Source: Rhizobiaceae bacterium (GTDB lineage Bacteria > Pseudomonadota > Alphaproteobacteria > Rhizobiales > Rhizobiaceae). From it: a stretch of 64,000 nucleotides of DNA. The notes under the pieces are model-generated. The model worked only from the letters and a program-made list of their open reading frames with translations, ran no database searches and was not told where the DNA came from. Location: NCBI GenBank assembly GCA_023953835.1, contig JAMLJB010000001.1, positions 2,191,001-2,255,000 on the forward strand. Direction: 5' to 3'. Every line of letters starts with the position of its first letter. Position 1 is the stretch's first letter. The position numbers and the translations under genes are program-made. Positions 52,821-62,803 of this stretch are shown here, one piece after another.

Positions 52821-55091
52821 ATGCGCGATGCTGCGGGTGGTCCGCGTGTATTGCTGAAAAAACTCCGCGAATTGATGGCGGAGCCGCTAGAGCCGCAGGA
52901 GCGACTCGACAGGATCGTGCGCGACATCGCCTCGAACATGGTCGCTGAAGTCTGCTCGCTCTACGTCTTGCGCGCCGATTCCGTCCTCGAACTCTACGCG
53001 ACGGAGGGTCTGAATCCGAGCGCCGTCCACCTTGCCCAGCTACAGGTGGGGCAGGGGCTCGTCGGCACCATCGCGGCCAGCGCGCGTGCGCTCAACCTGT
53101 CGGACGCCCAGAAGCACCCCGCCTTTACCTACCTGCCGGAAACGGGCGAGGAGATTTACCACTCCTTCCTTGGCGTGCCGGTCCTGCGAGCGGGGCGCAC
53201 GCTTGGCGTGCTCGTCGTGCAGAACCGCACCATGCGCACCTATCGGGAAGACGAGGTCGAGGCGCTCGAAACCACCGCCATGGTGATGGCCGAGATGATC
53301 GCGGCGGGCGGCCTTACGCGGCTGACGCGCCCCGGACTGGAACTCGACCTGTCCAAGCCGGTCACAATCGGCGGCCTGTCATTCAATGAAGGCGTCGGCC
53401 TCGGCCATGTGGTGCTGCACGAGCCGCGCATCGTCGTCACCAACCTGTTCAACGAGGACAGCGACAGGGAACTGGAGCGCCTCGAAAGCGCACTTGGTTC
53501 GCTGCGGCTTTCCATCGACGACATGCTGTCGCGCCGTGACGTGGCGTTCGAGGGCGAGCACCGCGCCGTGCTTGAAGCCTATCGCATGTTCGCCAACGAC
53601 CGGGGCTGGGTGCGCCGGCTGGAAGAGGCAATCAACAATGGGCTGACGGCGGAAGCGGCGGTCGAAAAGGTGCAGAGCGACATGCGCGCCCGCATGCTGC
53701 ACATGACCGATCCCTATCTGCGCGAGCGCATGAGCGATTTCGACGATCTCGGCAATCGGCTGCTGCGCCAGTTGATGGGCCGGGCACCCGACGACATCGC
53801 CGCTGCCCTGCCGAAGGATTCGATCATCGTCGCGCGCTCGATGGGCGCTGCCGAATTGCTGGATTATCCGCGCGAAAAGCTGCGCGGCCTCATCCTCGAG
53901 GACGGAGCGGCCACCAGCCATGTTGTGATCGTGGCGCGCGCCATGGGCATTGCAGCCGTCGGGCAGGTCAAGGGCGCGGTGTCGATGGCCGAAAACGGCG
54001 ACCCGGTCATTGTCGATGGCGATGAGGGAACGATCCATCTTCGTCCGCAGCAGGATGTGGAGCTTGCCTACGCCGAAAAGGTTCGCTTCCGCGCCCGCAG
54101 GCAGCAGCTTTACAGGGAATTACGCGACAGGCCGTCGCTGACCAAGGACGGAACGAAGATCGACTTGCTGATGAATGCAGGCCTGCTGGTGGACCTGCCG
54201 CAACTCGCGGAGTCCGGCGCGGCGGGCATCGGGCTTTACCGCACCGAACTGCAATTCATGGTCGCATCCACTTTCCCGCGCGCCGAGGCGCAGGAAAGGC
54301 TCTACAAGGACGTGCTGGACGCCGCGCGTGGCAAGCCCGTCACCTTCCGCACCATCGACATAGGCGGCGACAAGGTGCTCCCCTATTTCAAGGGCATGCA
54401 GCCGGAGGAAAACCCGGCGCTCGGCTGGCGCGCCATCCGCCTGACGCTGGACCGTCCCGGCCTGCTCAAGACTCAGGTTCGCGCCCTGCTCAAGGCGGCG
54501 GGGGGTCGCGAGCTCAAGGTGATGCTGCCCATGGTCACCGAACTGGGCGAAATCGCGCAGGCGCGCGAGATCATCGACACGGAGGTTCGCCATCTGTCGC
54601 GCTTTGCGCACATGCTGCCGAACACGCTGAAGCTCGGCGCGATGCTCGAAGTCCCTTCGCTTCTGTGGCAACTGGACGAGCTGATGTCGGCGGTGGATTT
54701 CGTGTCGGTGGGGTCGAACGACCTGTTCCAGTTCGTCATGGCGACCGACAGGGGCAATTCGACCCTCGCCAACCGTTTCGATCCGTTGTCCGTGCCGTTC
54801 CTCAGGACGCTGAAGGACATTGCGGATGCGGGCAGGCGCAACAACACGCCTGTCACGCTGTGCGGGGAACTGGCCGGCAAGCCGATCTCGGCAATGGCCC
54901 TGATGGGCCTCGGCTATCGCTCCATCTCCATGTCGCCTGCCGCCATCGGCCCGGTCAAGGCCATGATGCTCGAACTGCCGCTTGGCCAGTTGGAGACCTT
55001 CATGCAGGAAAACCTGTCCGGCAAGAGCGCCACCTTGCCGATGCGGGCGCTGCTCCAAGCATTTGCCGACGACCGCAAGATTCCCTTGTAG
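52821..55091 (+). CDS. ptsP: PEP-protein phosphotransferase, nitrogen-type enzyme I
   Basis: First enzyme of PTS-Ntr, which passes phosphate from PEP to NPr and EIIA-Ntr and links carbon/nitrogen status to potassium and stress control. 756 residues: an N-terminal GAF domain (about 10-165, LDRIVRDIASNMVAEVCSLYVL...), then the HPr-binding helices (SAMs-type region to about 330), the phosphohistidine site DGAATSHVVIVARAMGI and the PEP-binding barrel (YRTELQFMVASTFPRAEAQ, FRTIDIGGDKVLPYF, GAMLEVPSLLW, VSVGSNDLFQFVMATDRGN, CGELAG). Follows lysC, the standard rhizobial order. Confidence 0.95.
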   Translation: MRDAAGGPRVLLKKLRELMAEPLEPQERLDRIVRDIASNMVAEVCSLYVLRADSVLELYATEGLNPSAVHLAQLQVGQGLVGTIAASARALNLSDAQKHPAFTYLPETGEEIYHSFLGVPVLRAGRTLGVLVVQNRTMRTYREDEVEALETTAMVMAEMIAAGGLTRLTRPGLELDLSKPVTIGGLSFNEGVGLGHVVLHEPRIVVTNLFNEDSDRELERLESALGSLRLSIDDMLSRRDVAFEGEHRAVLEAYRMFANDRGWVRRLEEAINNGLTAEAAVEKVQSDMRARMLHMTDPYLRERMSDFDDLGNRLLRQLMGRAPDDIAAALPKDSIIVARSMGAAELLDYPREKLRGLILEDGAATSHVVIVARAMGIAAVGQVKGAVSMAENGDPVIVDGDEGTIHLRPQQDVELAYAEKVRFRARRQQLYRELRDRPSLTKDGTKIDLLMNAGLLVDLPQLAESGAAGIGLYRTELQFMVASTFPRAEAQERLYKDVLDAARGKPVTFRTIDIGGDKVLPYFKGMQPEENPALGWRAIRLTLDRPGLLKTQVRALLKAAGGRELKVMLPMVTELGEIAQAREIIDTEVRHLSRFAHMLPNTLKLGAMLEVPSLLWQLDELMSAVDFVSVGSNDLFQFVMATDRGNSTLANRFDPLSVPFLRTLKDIADAGRRNNTPVTLCGELAGKPISAMALMGLGYRSISMSPAAIGPVKAMMLELPLGQLETFMQENLSGKSATLPMRALLQAFADDRKIPL

Positions 55092-55101
55092 AGTGTAGAC
55101 G

Positions 55102-56181
55102 ATGATTGCCTTGCCGCGTGATCGGATGGATCAGGTCGTGAAGCGTTTCGAGATGCTCGAAGCGCAGATGGCTGCCGGGCCGAGCGCCGACGCCTATGTG
55201 AAGATGGCGTCCGAATATTCCGACATGCAGGAAATGGTCGGCAAGATCCGCTCGCTCCGCGATGCCGAACAGGAGCAGGCCGATCTGGAAGCCATGCTTG
55301 CCGACAAGTCGACTGACGGGGAGATGCGGGCATTGGCCGAGGCGGACCTGCCCGAGGTCGAGGATCGCATCGAGGCGCTTCAACGCGACATCCAGATCCT
55401 GCTGCTTCCCAAGGATGCGGCGGACGAGAGGAACGCGATCCTCGAAATCCGCGCCGGAACCGGCGGTGACGAAGCGGCGCTTTTCGCGGGCGACCTCTAT
55501 CGCATGTACGAGCGCTACGCCGCCCTGAAGGGCTGGCGCGTCGAGCTGGTTTCCGCCAGCGAGGGCGAGGTCGGTGGCTTCAAGGAAATCATCGCTTCCG
55601 TCGCAGGGAAGGGGGTTTTCGCCCATCTCAAATTCGAATCCGGGGTCCATCGCGTCCAGCGCGTGCCGGAGACCGAGGCCAGCGGACGCATCCACACTTC
55701 CGCAGCCACCGTCGCCGTGCTGCCCGAGGCGGAGGAGGTCGATATCGAAATCCGCAACGAGGACATCCGCATCGATACGATGCGTGCGTCCGGCGCGGGT
55801 GGGCAGCATGTGAACACCACCGATTCGGCGGTGCGCATCACGCATATTCCGTCCGGGATCGTCGTCGTGCAGGCTGAAAAATCGCAGCACCAGAACCGCG
55901 CCCGCGCCATGCAGATTCTGCGGGCGAGGCTCTATGACATGGAGCGCTCGAAGGCTGCCGAGGAGCGCTCCGAATCGCGGCGCTCGCAGGTCGGGTCCGG
56001 CGACCGCTCCGAACGCATCCGCACCTATAATTTCCCGCAGGGGCGGGTCACCGACCACCGCATCAACCTCACCCTCTACAAGCTTGACCGCGTCATGGAG
56101 GGCGAGCTGGACGAGATCGTCAATGCGCTGATCGCCGACCAGCAATCGCGGCTCCTGGCGGATATGAACGCCGATGGCTGA
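55102..56181 (+). CDS. prfA: peptide chain release factor 1
   Basis: Recognises UAA/UAG and triggers peptide release. 359 residues. GGQ catalytic motif at 233-235 within [22 protein letters not shown]; the stop-codon-reading region carries the RF1-type sequence ...[15 protein letters not shown] near [21 protein letters not shown]. The final bases overlap prmC by 8 bp, coupling the factor to the enzyme that methylates its GGQ glutamine. Confidence 0.97.
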   Translation: MIALPRDRMDQVVKRFEMLEAQMAAGPSADAYVKMASEYSDMQEMVGKIRSLRDAEQEQADLEAMLADKSTDGEMRALAEADLPEVEDRIEALQRDIQILLLPKDAADERNAILEIRAGTGGDEAALFAGDLYRMYERYAALKGWRVELVSASEGEVGGFKEIIASVAGKGVFAHLKFESGVHRVQRVPETEASGRIHTSAATVAVLPEAEEVDIEIRNEDIRIDTMRASGAGGQHVNTTDSAVRITHIPSGIVVVQAEKSQHQNRARAMQILRARLYDMERSKAAEERSESRRSQVGSGDRSERIRTYNFPQGRVTDHRINLTLYKLDRVMEGELDEIVNALIADQQSRLLADMNADG

Positions 56182-57037
56182 GCGGACGCTCGGCTCGGTG
56201 CTGCGCGCGGCGCGATCCGCGTTGGCCGAAGCCAGGATTGCGACACCCGATCTCGATGCGCGGCTCATCGTCGAGCATTTTTCCGGCACAAGCCGGGCGG
56301 ACGCCATCGCCGATCCGCAACGCTTGTTGCCGCCCGCCATTGTCGATTCGATTGAACTGTCGGTCGCCCGCCGTCTTTCCGGCGAGCCGGTCCATCGTAT
56401 TCTTGGGTTTCGCGAGTTTTACGGCCTGAGGCTAGCACTTTCGCCCGAAACGCTCGAACCGCGTCCCGACACCGAAATACTGGTCGATGCTGTGCTGCCC
56501 ACGGTCCGCGACATCGTGCGGAAAAAGGGAAGCTGTCGGATTCTCGATCTGGGAACCGGCACCGGGGCGATCGCCCTTGCGCTGCTGCACGAGGTGCCGG
56601 AGGCCGAATCGGTCGGCGTTGATATCTCCTCCGAGGCGCTGGAAACCGCCGTTTCGAATGCCCGCCGACTTGGGCTCGATAGCCGGTTTTCTACGCGGCA
56701 GGGATCGTGGTTCGAGCCGGTCGAAGGGGCGTTTGATGTAATCGTGTCCAACCCTCCCTATGTAAGGAGGAACGACCTACCGAATCTGGAGCGCGAAGTG
56801 AGGGATTTCGATCCCTGGGCCGCGCTTGACGGCGGGGATGACGGTCTGGAAGCCTACAGGGCGATTGCCGAAGGTGTTTCGCGCCATCTCGAAGCTCGGG
56901 GAATGGTCGCGGTCGAGATCGGATTCGATCAGGCCGCCGACGTCGAACGCGTTTTCGCGCAAAGGGAGTTTGTTCTCGCGCAAAAACACCGCGATCTCGC
57001 GCAAAACGACCGGGTATGCGCCTTTATTTTTGCCTGA
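56174..57037 (+). CDS. prmC: release factor glutamine methyltransferase
   Basis: N5-methylates the GGQ glutamine of RF1 and RF2. 287 residues, SAM motif [20 protein letters not shown] and the catalytic NPPY at 193-196. The N-terminal helical domain has [33 protein letters not shown]. The last 35 residues have an unusual period-7 look ([21 protein letters not shown]), also seen as three CGCGCAAA repeats in the DNA, but length and end are normal for the family. Confidence 0.95.
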   Translation: MAERTLGSVLRAARSALAEARIATPDLDARLIVEHFSGTSRADAIADPQRLLPPAIVDSIELSVARRLSGEPVHRILGFREFYGLRLALSPETLEPRPDTEILVDAVLPTVRDIVRKKGSCRILDLGTGTGAIALALLHEVPEAESVGVDISSEALETAVSNARRLGLDSRFSTRQGSWFEPVEGAFDVIVSNPPYVRRNDLPNLEREVRDFDPWAALDGGDDGLEAYRAIAEGVSRHLEARGMVAVEIGFDQAADVERVFAQREFVLAQKHRDLAQNDRVCAFIFA

Positions 57038-57062
57038 AACGGGATTTTTACGCTGAGAACAG

Positions 57063-57089
57063 GAGCTTTGCGCGCGGAAAAAAAAGCTC
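57063..57089. repeat. stem-loop after prmC
   Basis: Inverted repeat GAGCTTT / AAAGCTC around a 13-base loop, 26 bp after the prmC stop. The A-run inside the right arm makes it a possible weak terminator on the minus strand only; on the plus strand there is no T-run. Confidence 0.35.
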
Positions 57090-57120
57090 TTGGCAGGCCG
57101 GGAAACAATCTATAGGGTCC

Positions 57121-57367
57121 GGCCAGCCGGATTGGACGAAGCAGGCAGCTTCGATGGGAATCGGGCTCCAATTTAAAAGCTGCCTTTCTGCGTAAGACGA
57201 CGCTCCGCTTGAGTGCGGTGGTCAGCCGGCTCTGGTAACTCGAAACCGGGTTGGATGGCACGTGACGCCAACGCGATTCCAGCGGGCGAGCACCGTCAGG
57301 GAAACACGAAGCAGCGAGCGTCGCGGACGCCCGCTTCGATCATGATTTGCAATGTGAAGAGATCATA
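57121..57367 (+). ncRNA. structured leader region upstream of the DUF4167 gene
   Basis: A 247-bp stretch without any credible ORF but dense in complementary segments: CGAAGC/GCTTCG (57137-57153) and the overlapping, mutually exclusive AGGCAGCTT/AAGCTGCCT (57143-57185); CCGC/GCGG near 57204-57218; and a compound hairpin CGAAGC...GCGTC-GCG-GACGC...GCTTCG (57307-57338) ending 30 bp before the start codon. Alternative pairings next to a start codon suggest a cis-regulatory RNA or a processed small RNA. I recognise no known Rfam class. Confidence 0.45.
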
Positions 57368-58156
57368 ATGAGGCCACAACAGCAGAACCGGCGCATGCGC
57401 GGTCGCAACAATAACAACAACAATCGCAAGGGCCCGAACCCCCTTACGCGCAGTTACGAAAGCAACGGGCCGGATGTGAAAATCCGGGGCTCGGCTCAAC
57501 AAATCGCCGAAAAATACGGTGCTCTGGCGCGTGACGCCATGAGTTCAGGCGATCGCGTGATGGCGGAAAACTATCTCCAGCACGCCGAACACTACAACCG
57601 GATCATCGCTGCGGCGCAGGCCCAGATGCCGATCCAGAATGTCCAGAATCGCGACGATTTCGACGACGACATGGATGATGACGGCGGCGATTTCGACAGG
57701 CCGGCCGGTGTTTCCGAAGGCGCTGGAGCGACTCAGGATGCCGGGGCCGGTCCGCAGCCGGTGATCGACGGGGTCCCTGCCGAAGTGGCGCTGAACAGCG
57801 AAAACGGCCAGCGCGAAAACAATGGTCGCCGCGAGAATTTCCGCAACAGGGAACGTCGCGAGCGCGGCTATCAGAATGGCCATCGCAACGGCGAAGGCAG
57901 GCCGCAGGACGATCAGCCCCGCGATGCGCAGGCGTCGGACGATGCCGGCGCTGATGCCGATTCGCTTCCGGCCTTCCTGACCGGCGAAACTGCATCTCCT
58001 GCGGCTGAGGCCGCGCCCGAGGAGCCGCGCCGCACCCGCAGGCCGCGCCGTGGCGAGCGCCGCCGCGACGAGCAGGCCGGAGAGGATGGTTCGGCCCCCC
58101 AGGAGGTGGCGCAGGGCGGCGGCGAAGCGCCTGCCGTGGCCGCATCCGACGAATAG
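57368..58156 (+). CDS. DUF4167 domain protein (disordered, RNA-binding-like)
   Basis: A 262-residue protein. The N-terminal 85 residues are the conserved DUF4167 core: basic MRPQQQNRRMRGRNNNNNNRKGPNPLTRSYESNGPDVKIRGSAQQIAEKYGALARDAMSSGD with ENYLQHAEHYNRI. The rest is low-complexity and disordered: an acidic DDFDDDMDDDGGDFD stretch, RG/RN-rich segments (GRRENFRNRERRERG) and RRTRRPRRGERRR. This composition resembles RNA-binding or condensate proteins. Function unknown. Conserved after prmC in rhizobia. Confidence 0.9.
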   Translation: MRPQQQNRRMRGRNNNNNNRKGPNPLTRSYESNGPDVKIRGSAQQIAEKYGALARDAMSSGDRVMAENYLQHAEHYNRIIAAAQAQMPIQNVQNRDDFDDDMDDDGGDFDRPAGVSEGAGATQDAGAGPQPVIDGVPAEVALNSENGQRENNGRRENFRNRERRERGYQNGHRNGEGRPQDDQPRDAQASDDAGADADSLPAFLTGETASPAAEAAPEEPRRTRRPRRGERRRDEQAGEDGSAPQEVAQGGGEAPAVAASDE

Positions 58157-58178
58157 GATAAGGCAGAGATAAAAGCGG

Positions 58179-58216
58179 AAATCGGCGGGGATGTTTGTTC
58201 CCGCCGATTTTCTTTT
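58179..58216 (+). terminator. intrinsic terminator after the DUF4167 gene
   Basis: Perfect 11-bp stem AAATCGGCGGG / CCCGCCGATTT with a 10-base loop, followed by TCTTTT, 22 bp after the stop codon. It separates the prfA-prmC-DUF4167 unit from clpB. Confidence 0.85.
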
Positions 58217-58233
58217 CGGCAAGGGCTAATGTG

Positions 58234-58263
58234 CCCTTGAGTAGTATTGAAAATCACCCATAT
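58234..58263 (+). promoter_or_regulatory. heat-shock (RpoH-type) promoter of clpB
   Basis: CCCTTGA, 16-bp spacer, CCCATAT, close to the sigma-32 pattern (CTTGAA ... CCCATNT) used by alphaproteobacterial RpoH. About 97 bp before the clpB start and just after the upstream terminator, exactly where a clpB promoter is expected. Confidence 0.65.
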
Positions 58264-58359
58264 GTCTTCGAGAAACGGGCCCTGCTTCGGTGAAGAGGGT
58301 TCCTCACAAGCCGAACCGCCGCCGCGAAGCGGGGTGGGGAGGGAAGGGAGACATAGACT

Positions 58360-60969
58360 ATGAATCTGGAAAAATACTCCGAGCGCGTTCGCGGCTTTGT
58401 CCAGGCAGCCCAGCAATATGCGCTCAATCGCAATAATCAGCAGTTCACGCCTGAGCATATTCTGAAGGCCCTCATCGATGACGATGAAGGCTTCGCGGCC
58501 TCGCTTATCGAGCGTGCCGGGGGGCGTCCGGGCGATGTGGAACTTGCCGTCGACGCTGCTCTTGAGGCGTTGCCCAAGGTCGAGGGCGGCAATGGCCAGC
58601 TTTACATGGCCCAGCCGCTCGCGAAGGTCTTTTCGACGGCCGAGGAACTGGCCAAGAAGGCGGGCGACAGCTACGTCACCGTGGAGCGCCTGCTCCAGGC
58701 GCTGGCCATGGAGAAATCCGCGAAAACCGCCGATATTCTGGCCAAGGCCGGTGTCAGCCCACAGACGCTGAACGCCGTCATCAACGACATCCGCAAGGGC
58801 CGCACCGCCGATACCGCATCCGCCGAACAGGGCTATGATGCGTTGAAGAAATATGCGCGCGACCTGACCGCCGATGCGCGCTCGGGCAAGCTCGATCCGG
58901 TGATCGGCCGTGACGACGAAATCCGCCGCACCATTCAGGTGCTTTCGCGCCGCACCAAGAACAATCCCGTGCTGATCGGTGAGCCGGGCGTCGGCAAAAC
59001 CGCGATTGCGGAAGGGCTTGCGCTGCGCATCGTCAACGGGGATGTGCCGGAAAGCCTGAAAGACAAGCAATTGATGGCGCTCGACATGGGTGCGCTCATT
59101 GCCGGCGCGAAATATCGCGGCGAGTTCGAGGAACGGCTCAAAGCCGTGCTCAACGAGGTCACCTCGGCAAACGGCGACATCATCCTGTTCATCGACGAGA
59201 TGCACACGCTGGTCGGGGCGGGCAAGGCGGACGGCGCGATGGATGCGTCCAACCTGTTGAAACCGGCGCTCGCGCGCGGCGAACTGCACTGCGTCGGCGC
59301 CACGACGCTGGACGAATACCGGAAATATATCGAGAAGGACGCGGCGCTCGCCCGTCGCTTTCAGCCGGTGTTTGTCGACGAGCCGACGGTCGAGGACACG
59401 ATCTCGATCCTCCGCGGCCTCAAGGAAAAGTACGAGCAGCACCACAAGGTTCGCATCTCGGACTCCGCGCTTGTTTCGGCGGCCACGCTGTCGAACCGCT
59501 ACATCACCGATCGTTTCCTGCCGGACAAGGCCATCGATCTCGTGGACGAGGCCGCTTCACGCCTGCGCATGCAGGTCGATTCGAAGCCGGAAGCGCTCGA
59601 TGAGGTCGACCGCCGAATCATGCAGTTGAAGATCGAGCGCGAGGCGCTGAAGGTCGAAAAGGACGACGCTTCGAAGGACCGGCTTATCCGGCTGGAAAAG
59701 GAACTGGCAGGACTTGAAGAAGAGTCCGCCAACCTCACCGCCAAGTGGCAGGCGGAAAAGCAGAAGCTTGGCCTTGCCGCCGAACTGAAGAAGCAGCTTG
59801 ACGATGCGCGCAACGAACTTGCGAGCGCGCAGCGCAAGGGTGAGTTCCAGAAGGCGGGCGAGCTTGCCTATGGCAGGATTCCCGAGCTGGAAAAGAAGCT
59901 TGCGGAGGCCGAATCGCAGGACAATCGCGGTAGCATGGTCGAGGAGACCGTGACGCCGGATCACGTCGCGCACATCGTTTCCCGCTGGACGGGCATTCCC
60001 GTCGACAAGATGCTGGAAGGCGAAAAGGAAAAGCTCCTGCATATGGAAGATTCCATCGGCAAGCGCGTCGTCGGTCAGGGCGAAGCGGTTCAGGCCGTGT
60101 CCAAGGCGGTGCGCCGCGCGCGCGCCGGTTTGCAGGACCCGAACCGGCCCATCGGCTCGTTCATGTTCCTCGGTCCAACCGGCGTCGGCAAGACGGAGTT
60201 GACCAAGGCGCTGGCAGGGTTCCTGTTCGACGACGACCAGGCGCTGGTGCGCATCGACATGTCGGAATTCATGGAGAAGCACTCCGTGGCCCGCCTCATC
60301 GGTGCGCCTCCCGGCTATGTCGGCTATGAGGAAGGCGGCGTGCTGACCGAAGCCGTGCGGCGTCGCCCGTATCAGGTCATCCTGTTCGACGAGATCGAAA
60401 AGGCGCATCCCGATGTCTTCAACGTGCTGTTGCAGGTGCTGGATGATGGACGCCTGACGGACGGGCAGGGTCGCACCGTCGATTTCCGCAACACGCTGAT
60501 CGTCATGACGTCGAATCTCGGCGCGGAATTCCTCGTCAATCTCGGCGAGGACGACGATGTGGACTCGGTGCGCGAGCTTGTCATGGAGCGCGTGCGGGCC
60601 GCATTCCGCCCGGAATTCCTGAACCGTATCGATGAGATCATCCTGTTCCATCGGCTGCGGCGTCAGGACATGGGCCAGATCGTCGAAATCCAGCTTGCGC
60701 GGCTCGAAAAGCTGCTTGCCGACCGCAAGATCAAGCTCGAACTGGACAAGGATGCCGTCGATTGGCTGGCGAACAAGGGCTACGAGCCCGCCTTCGGTGC
60801 GCGACCGCTCAAGCGCGTCATGCAGAAGGAGCTTCAGGACCCGCTGGCGGAGAAAATCCTGCTCGGCGACATTCTCGACGGCTCGAAGGTCAAGATAACC
60901 GCGGGCTCCGACCGGCTCAATTTCCGGTCGAAGCCGCGCGTGGTGAACGAGGCCGAAGTCGCCGCCTGA
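58360..60969 (+). CDS. clpB: ATP-dependent disaggregase ClpB
   Basis: Hexameric AAA+ chaperone that, with DnaK, solubilises protein aggregates. 869 residues: N-domain to about 145, NBD1 (Walker A GEPGVGKT near 208, [19 protein letters not shown]), coiled-coil M-domain about 400-530 ([29 protein letters not shown]...), NBD2 (Walker A GPTGVGKT near 606, [32 protein letters not shown]) and the C-terminal [19 protein letters not shown]. The M-domain separates it from ClpA/ClpC. A long leader with RIME-like GC-rich sequence precedes ATG 58360. Confidence 0.98.
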   Translation: MNLEKYSERVRGFVQAAQQYALNRNNQQFTPEHILKALIDDDEGFAASLIERAGGRPGDVELAVDAALEALPKVEGGNGQLYMAQPLAKVFSTAEELAKKAGDSYVTVERLLQALAMEKSAKTADILAKAGVSPQTLNAVINDIRKGRTADTASAEQGYDALKKYARDLTADARSGKLDPVIGRDDEIRRTIQVLSRRTKNNPVLIGEPGVGKTAIAEGLALRIVNGDVPESLKDKQLMALDMGALIAGAKYRGEFEERLKAVLNEVTSANGDIILFIDEMHTLVGAGKADGAMDASNLLKPALARGELHCVGATTLDEYRKYIEKDAALARRFQPVFVDEPTVEDTISILRGLKEKYEQHHKVRISDSALVSAATLSNRYITDRFLPDKAIDLVDEAASRLRMQVDSKPEALDEVDRRIMQLKIEREALKVEKDDASKDRLIRLEKELAGLEEESANLTAKWQAEKQKLGLAAELKKQLDDARNELASAQRKGEFQKAGELAYGRIPELEKKLAEAESQDNRGSMVEETVTPDHVAHIVSRWTGIPVDKMLEGEKEKLLHMEDSIGKRVVGQGEAVQAVSKAVRRARAGLQDPNRPIGSFMFLGPTGVGKTELTKALAGFLFDDDQALVRIDMSEFMEKHSVARLIGAPPGYVGYEEGGVLTEAVRRRPYQVILFDEIEKAHPDVFNVLLQVLDDGRLTDGQGRTVDFRNTLIVMTSNLGAEFLVNLGEDDDVDSVRELVMERVRAAFRPEFLNRIDEIILFHRLRRQDMGQIVEIQLARLEKLLADRKIKLELDKDAVDWLANKGYEPAFGARPLKRVMQKELQDPLAEKILLGDILDGSKVKITAGSDRLNFRSKPRVVNEAEVAA

Positions 60970-60990
60970 GATTGGCGGGCGTCAGGACAA

Positions 60991-61022
60991 AAGGCGTGGC
61001 GGGTTTCCGCCGCGCTTTTTTT
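60991..61022 (+). terminator. intrinsic terminator after clpB
   Basis: Stem GGCGTGGCGG / CCGCCGCGC(TT) with a GTTT loop followed by a run of eight T, 22 bp after the clpB stop. Confidence 0.85.
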
Positions 61023-61502
61023 GTTGGAGCCACAACGCCTTGATTGGATCGGAAGATGATCGGTAGCTGGCCAGCAAAATCCTGCCAGAAATTATCGTTG
61101 TCCATGCTGCTCCCCGTGCCATGCAGAATGGTCACCGAGCGGTTCTCATTGACCCGACCCCTCATCCGCCTGCCGGCACCTTCTCCCACAAGGGGAGAAG
61201 GACGACGTCTCGGGCAACCCGCTCATTCTGGAGCCGCCGCTGGCGCAGCCGCCTTCTCCCACAAGCGAGAAGGAAGACTTTTTCAACATCTGGCTTATTG
61301 CGAAACATTCGCGATTTGCGCCGACGATAGTGAAATCGTCCTTCTCCCCTTGTGGGAGAAGGTCGCGGTAGCGGGATGAGGGGTTGTACAAATCCAGCGA
61401 TGTTAACGCCGTTCCGCCGCGATCCGGCCATTTTCACGCCCGGTTCATATATGAGATGATAGCGAGTGATTTGCATTGTCATCGCCTAACGCGGAGTTGG
61501 AC
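61023..61502. other. 480-bp intergenic region between clpB and the L,D-transpeptidase
   Basis: Contains the repeat copy at 61158-61383 and no credible complete gene. On the minus strand, about 61030-61140 could encode VTILHGTGSSMDNDNFWQD, which looks like the first strand and oxyanion HGTG loop of an alpha/beta hydrolase, but it has no continuation and is probably a remnant or chance. The 90 bp before 61503 are comparatively AT-rich and likely hold the promoter of the next gene. Confidence 0.5.
61158..61383. repeat. RIME-like palindromic mosaic repeat, copy 3 (extended)
   Basis: Outer inverted repeat CCCCTCA / TGAGGGG, 226 bp apart, enclosing three CCTTCTCCC...GAGAAGG hairpins (about 61179-61202, 61249-61272 and 61338-61362; the first and third are near-identical reverse complements). 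Between them lies about 60 bp of unrelated, less GC-rich sequence, suggesting insertion of one unit into another. Confidence 0.75.
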
Positions 61503-62795
61503 GTGATTCGCATTGCCCGGATTGTATTTGTTGCAGCGACGGTCGCCGGCGCGAGCGCGGCGCAGGCGCAGTTCCGCGATGCCGAGGTCTATTACGACGC
61601 ACAGGGAAACCGCGTGATCGTCGATTCCGTGACCGGCGAAGTGGTTTCGGTCGAACCGGCGGAGCCGCCGCGCCCGCGCTTCCAGGCTCCGCGCAGGTGG
61701 AACGACGACGCGCCTTATGACGACCCGGAACTCGAGCAATATGAACGCCGCCGCTATGAGCGCAGCTATCCGGACGACGGTTACGGCCAATATCCGGACG
61801 AGACGATGCGCGAGGAGCCGCGCGTGGTCGAGCGCGAGCCGCTGCCCGCGCCAGACCTGACGCAACCGGACGCTGCGCGGTCGCCAAACGGTGGGGGATC
61901 GGTGATTGATCTCGGCAAGGCACCCGCGACAACGCCGACGATCCAGTCGGAAATCCGCGAGGATGTCGCCGGATTGCAGGTGCTGCTCGACCGGGCCGGT
62001 GCATCGCCGGGCGTCATCGACGGTCGGTTCGGCTCGAATGTGGACAGGGCGCTGGAGAACTATCGCGCGCTGACCGGGCAGCCGTTGAAATCGACGGACA
62101 CGGCAATAATCAAGGAGCAGTTGGCGGCGACCGGCGGCGACGCTTTGATCGACTACATGATTACCGCCGAAGATGCGGCGGGCCCGTTCGTCGCATCGGT
62201 GCCGGAGGACTACAGCGAAAAGGCCAAGCTGGAGCAGCTTGGCTATACCTCGGTGCCGGAAATGCTGGCCGAGCGCTTCCACATGGACGAAAAGTTCCTG
62301 CGCGCACTCAATCCCGATGCGAATTTCAATCGACCGGGAACGGTCGTCCGCGTCGCCAATGTCGGCAAGAACGTCACCAGTCCGGTTGCGCGGATCATTG
62401 CCGATAAAGGCAATAAGCAGGTGCGCGCCTATGGCGAGGACGGCAAGCTGGTGGCGGCCTATCCGGCGACGATCGGTTCATCCGAGACGCCCTCGCCTAC
62501 AGGGACCCATGTGGTGTCGCGCGTGGTGACCGATCCCGGCTATACCTATAATCCGAAAGTGAATTTCAAGCAGGGCGCCAATGACAAGGTGCTGAACATT
62601 CCACCCGGCCCGAACGGACCCGTCGGCAATGTCTGGATCGCGCTGGACAAGCCGACCTATGGCGTGCACGGAACGCCGGAGCCATCGAAGATCGGCAAGA
62701 CCGAAAGCCATGGCTGCGTGCGCCTGACGAACTGGGACGCAAAGGAACTGGCGAAGCTGGTGAAGCCCGGCGTGACCGTGGAATTTGTGGAGTAG
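61503..62795 (+). CDS. L,D-transpeptidase (YkuD family)
   Basis: Periplasmic cross-linking enzyme, 430 residues. GTG 61503 follows GGAG and gives MIRIARIVFVAATVAGASAAQAQ, a clear signal peptide. Then a proline/acidic disordered stretch (to about 140), a peptidoglycan-binding-like domain (LQVLLDRAGASPGVIDGRFGSNVDRALENYRALTG), a LysM-like linker (YTSVPEMLAERFHMDEKFLRALNPD) and the YkuD domain with HGTPEP and the catalytic SHGCVRLTNWD. Makes 3-3 cross-links or anchors proteins to peptidoglycan, important in rhizobial polar growth. Confidence 0.94.
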   Translation: MIRIARIVFVAATVAGASAAQAQFRDAEVYYDAQGNRVIVDSVTGEVVSVEPAEPPRPRFQAPRRWNDDAPYDDPELEQYERRRYERSYPDDGYGQYPDETMREEPRVVEREPLPAPDLTQPDAARSPNGGGSVIDLGKAPATTPTIQSEIREDVAGLQVLLDRAGASPGVIDGRFGSNVDRALENYRALTGQPLKSTDTAIIKEQLAATGGDALIDYMITAEDAAGPFVASVPEDYSEKAKLEQLGYTSVPEMLAERFHMDEKFLRALNPDANFNRPGTVVRVANVGKNVTSPVARIIADKGNKQVRAYGEDGKLVAAYPATIGSSETPSPTGTHVVSRVVTDPGYTYNPKVNFKQGANDKVLNIPPGPNGPVGNVWIALDKPTYGVHGTPEPSKIGKTESHGCVRLTNWDAKELAKLVKPGVTVEFVE

Positions 62796-62803
62796 GCGAC
62801 GCG

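Noticed and set aside
56953..57013. Period-7 repeats at the PrmC C-terminus (three CGCGCAAA units)
   Set aside because: The protein keeps normal family length and the C-terminal pattern, so this is probably coincidental similarity and not a tandem insertion.
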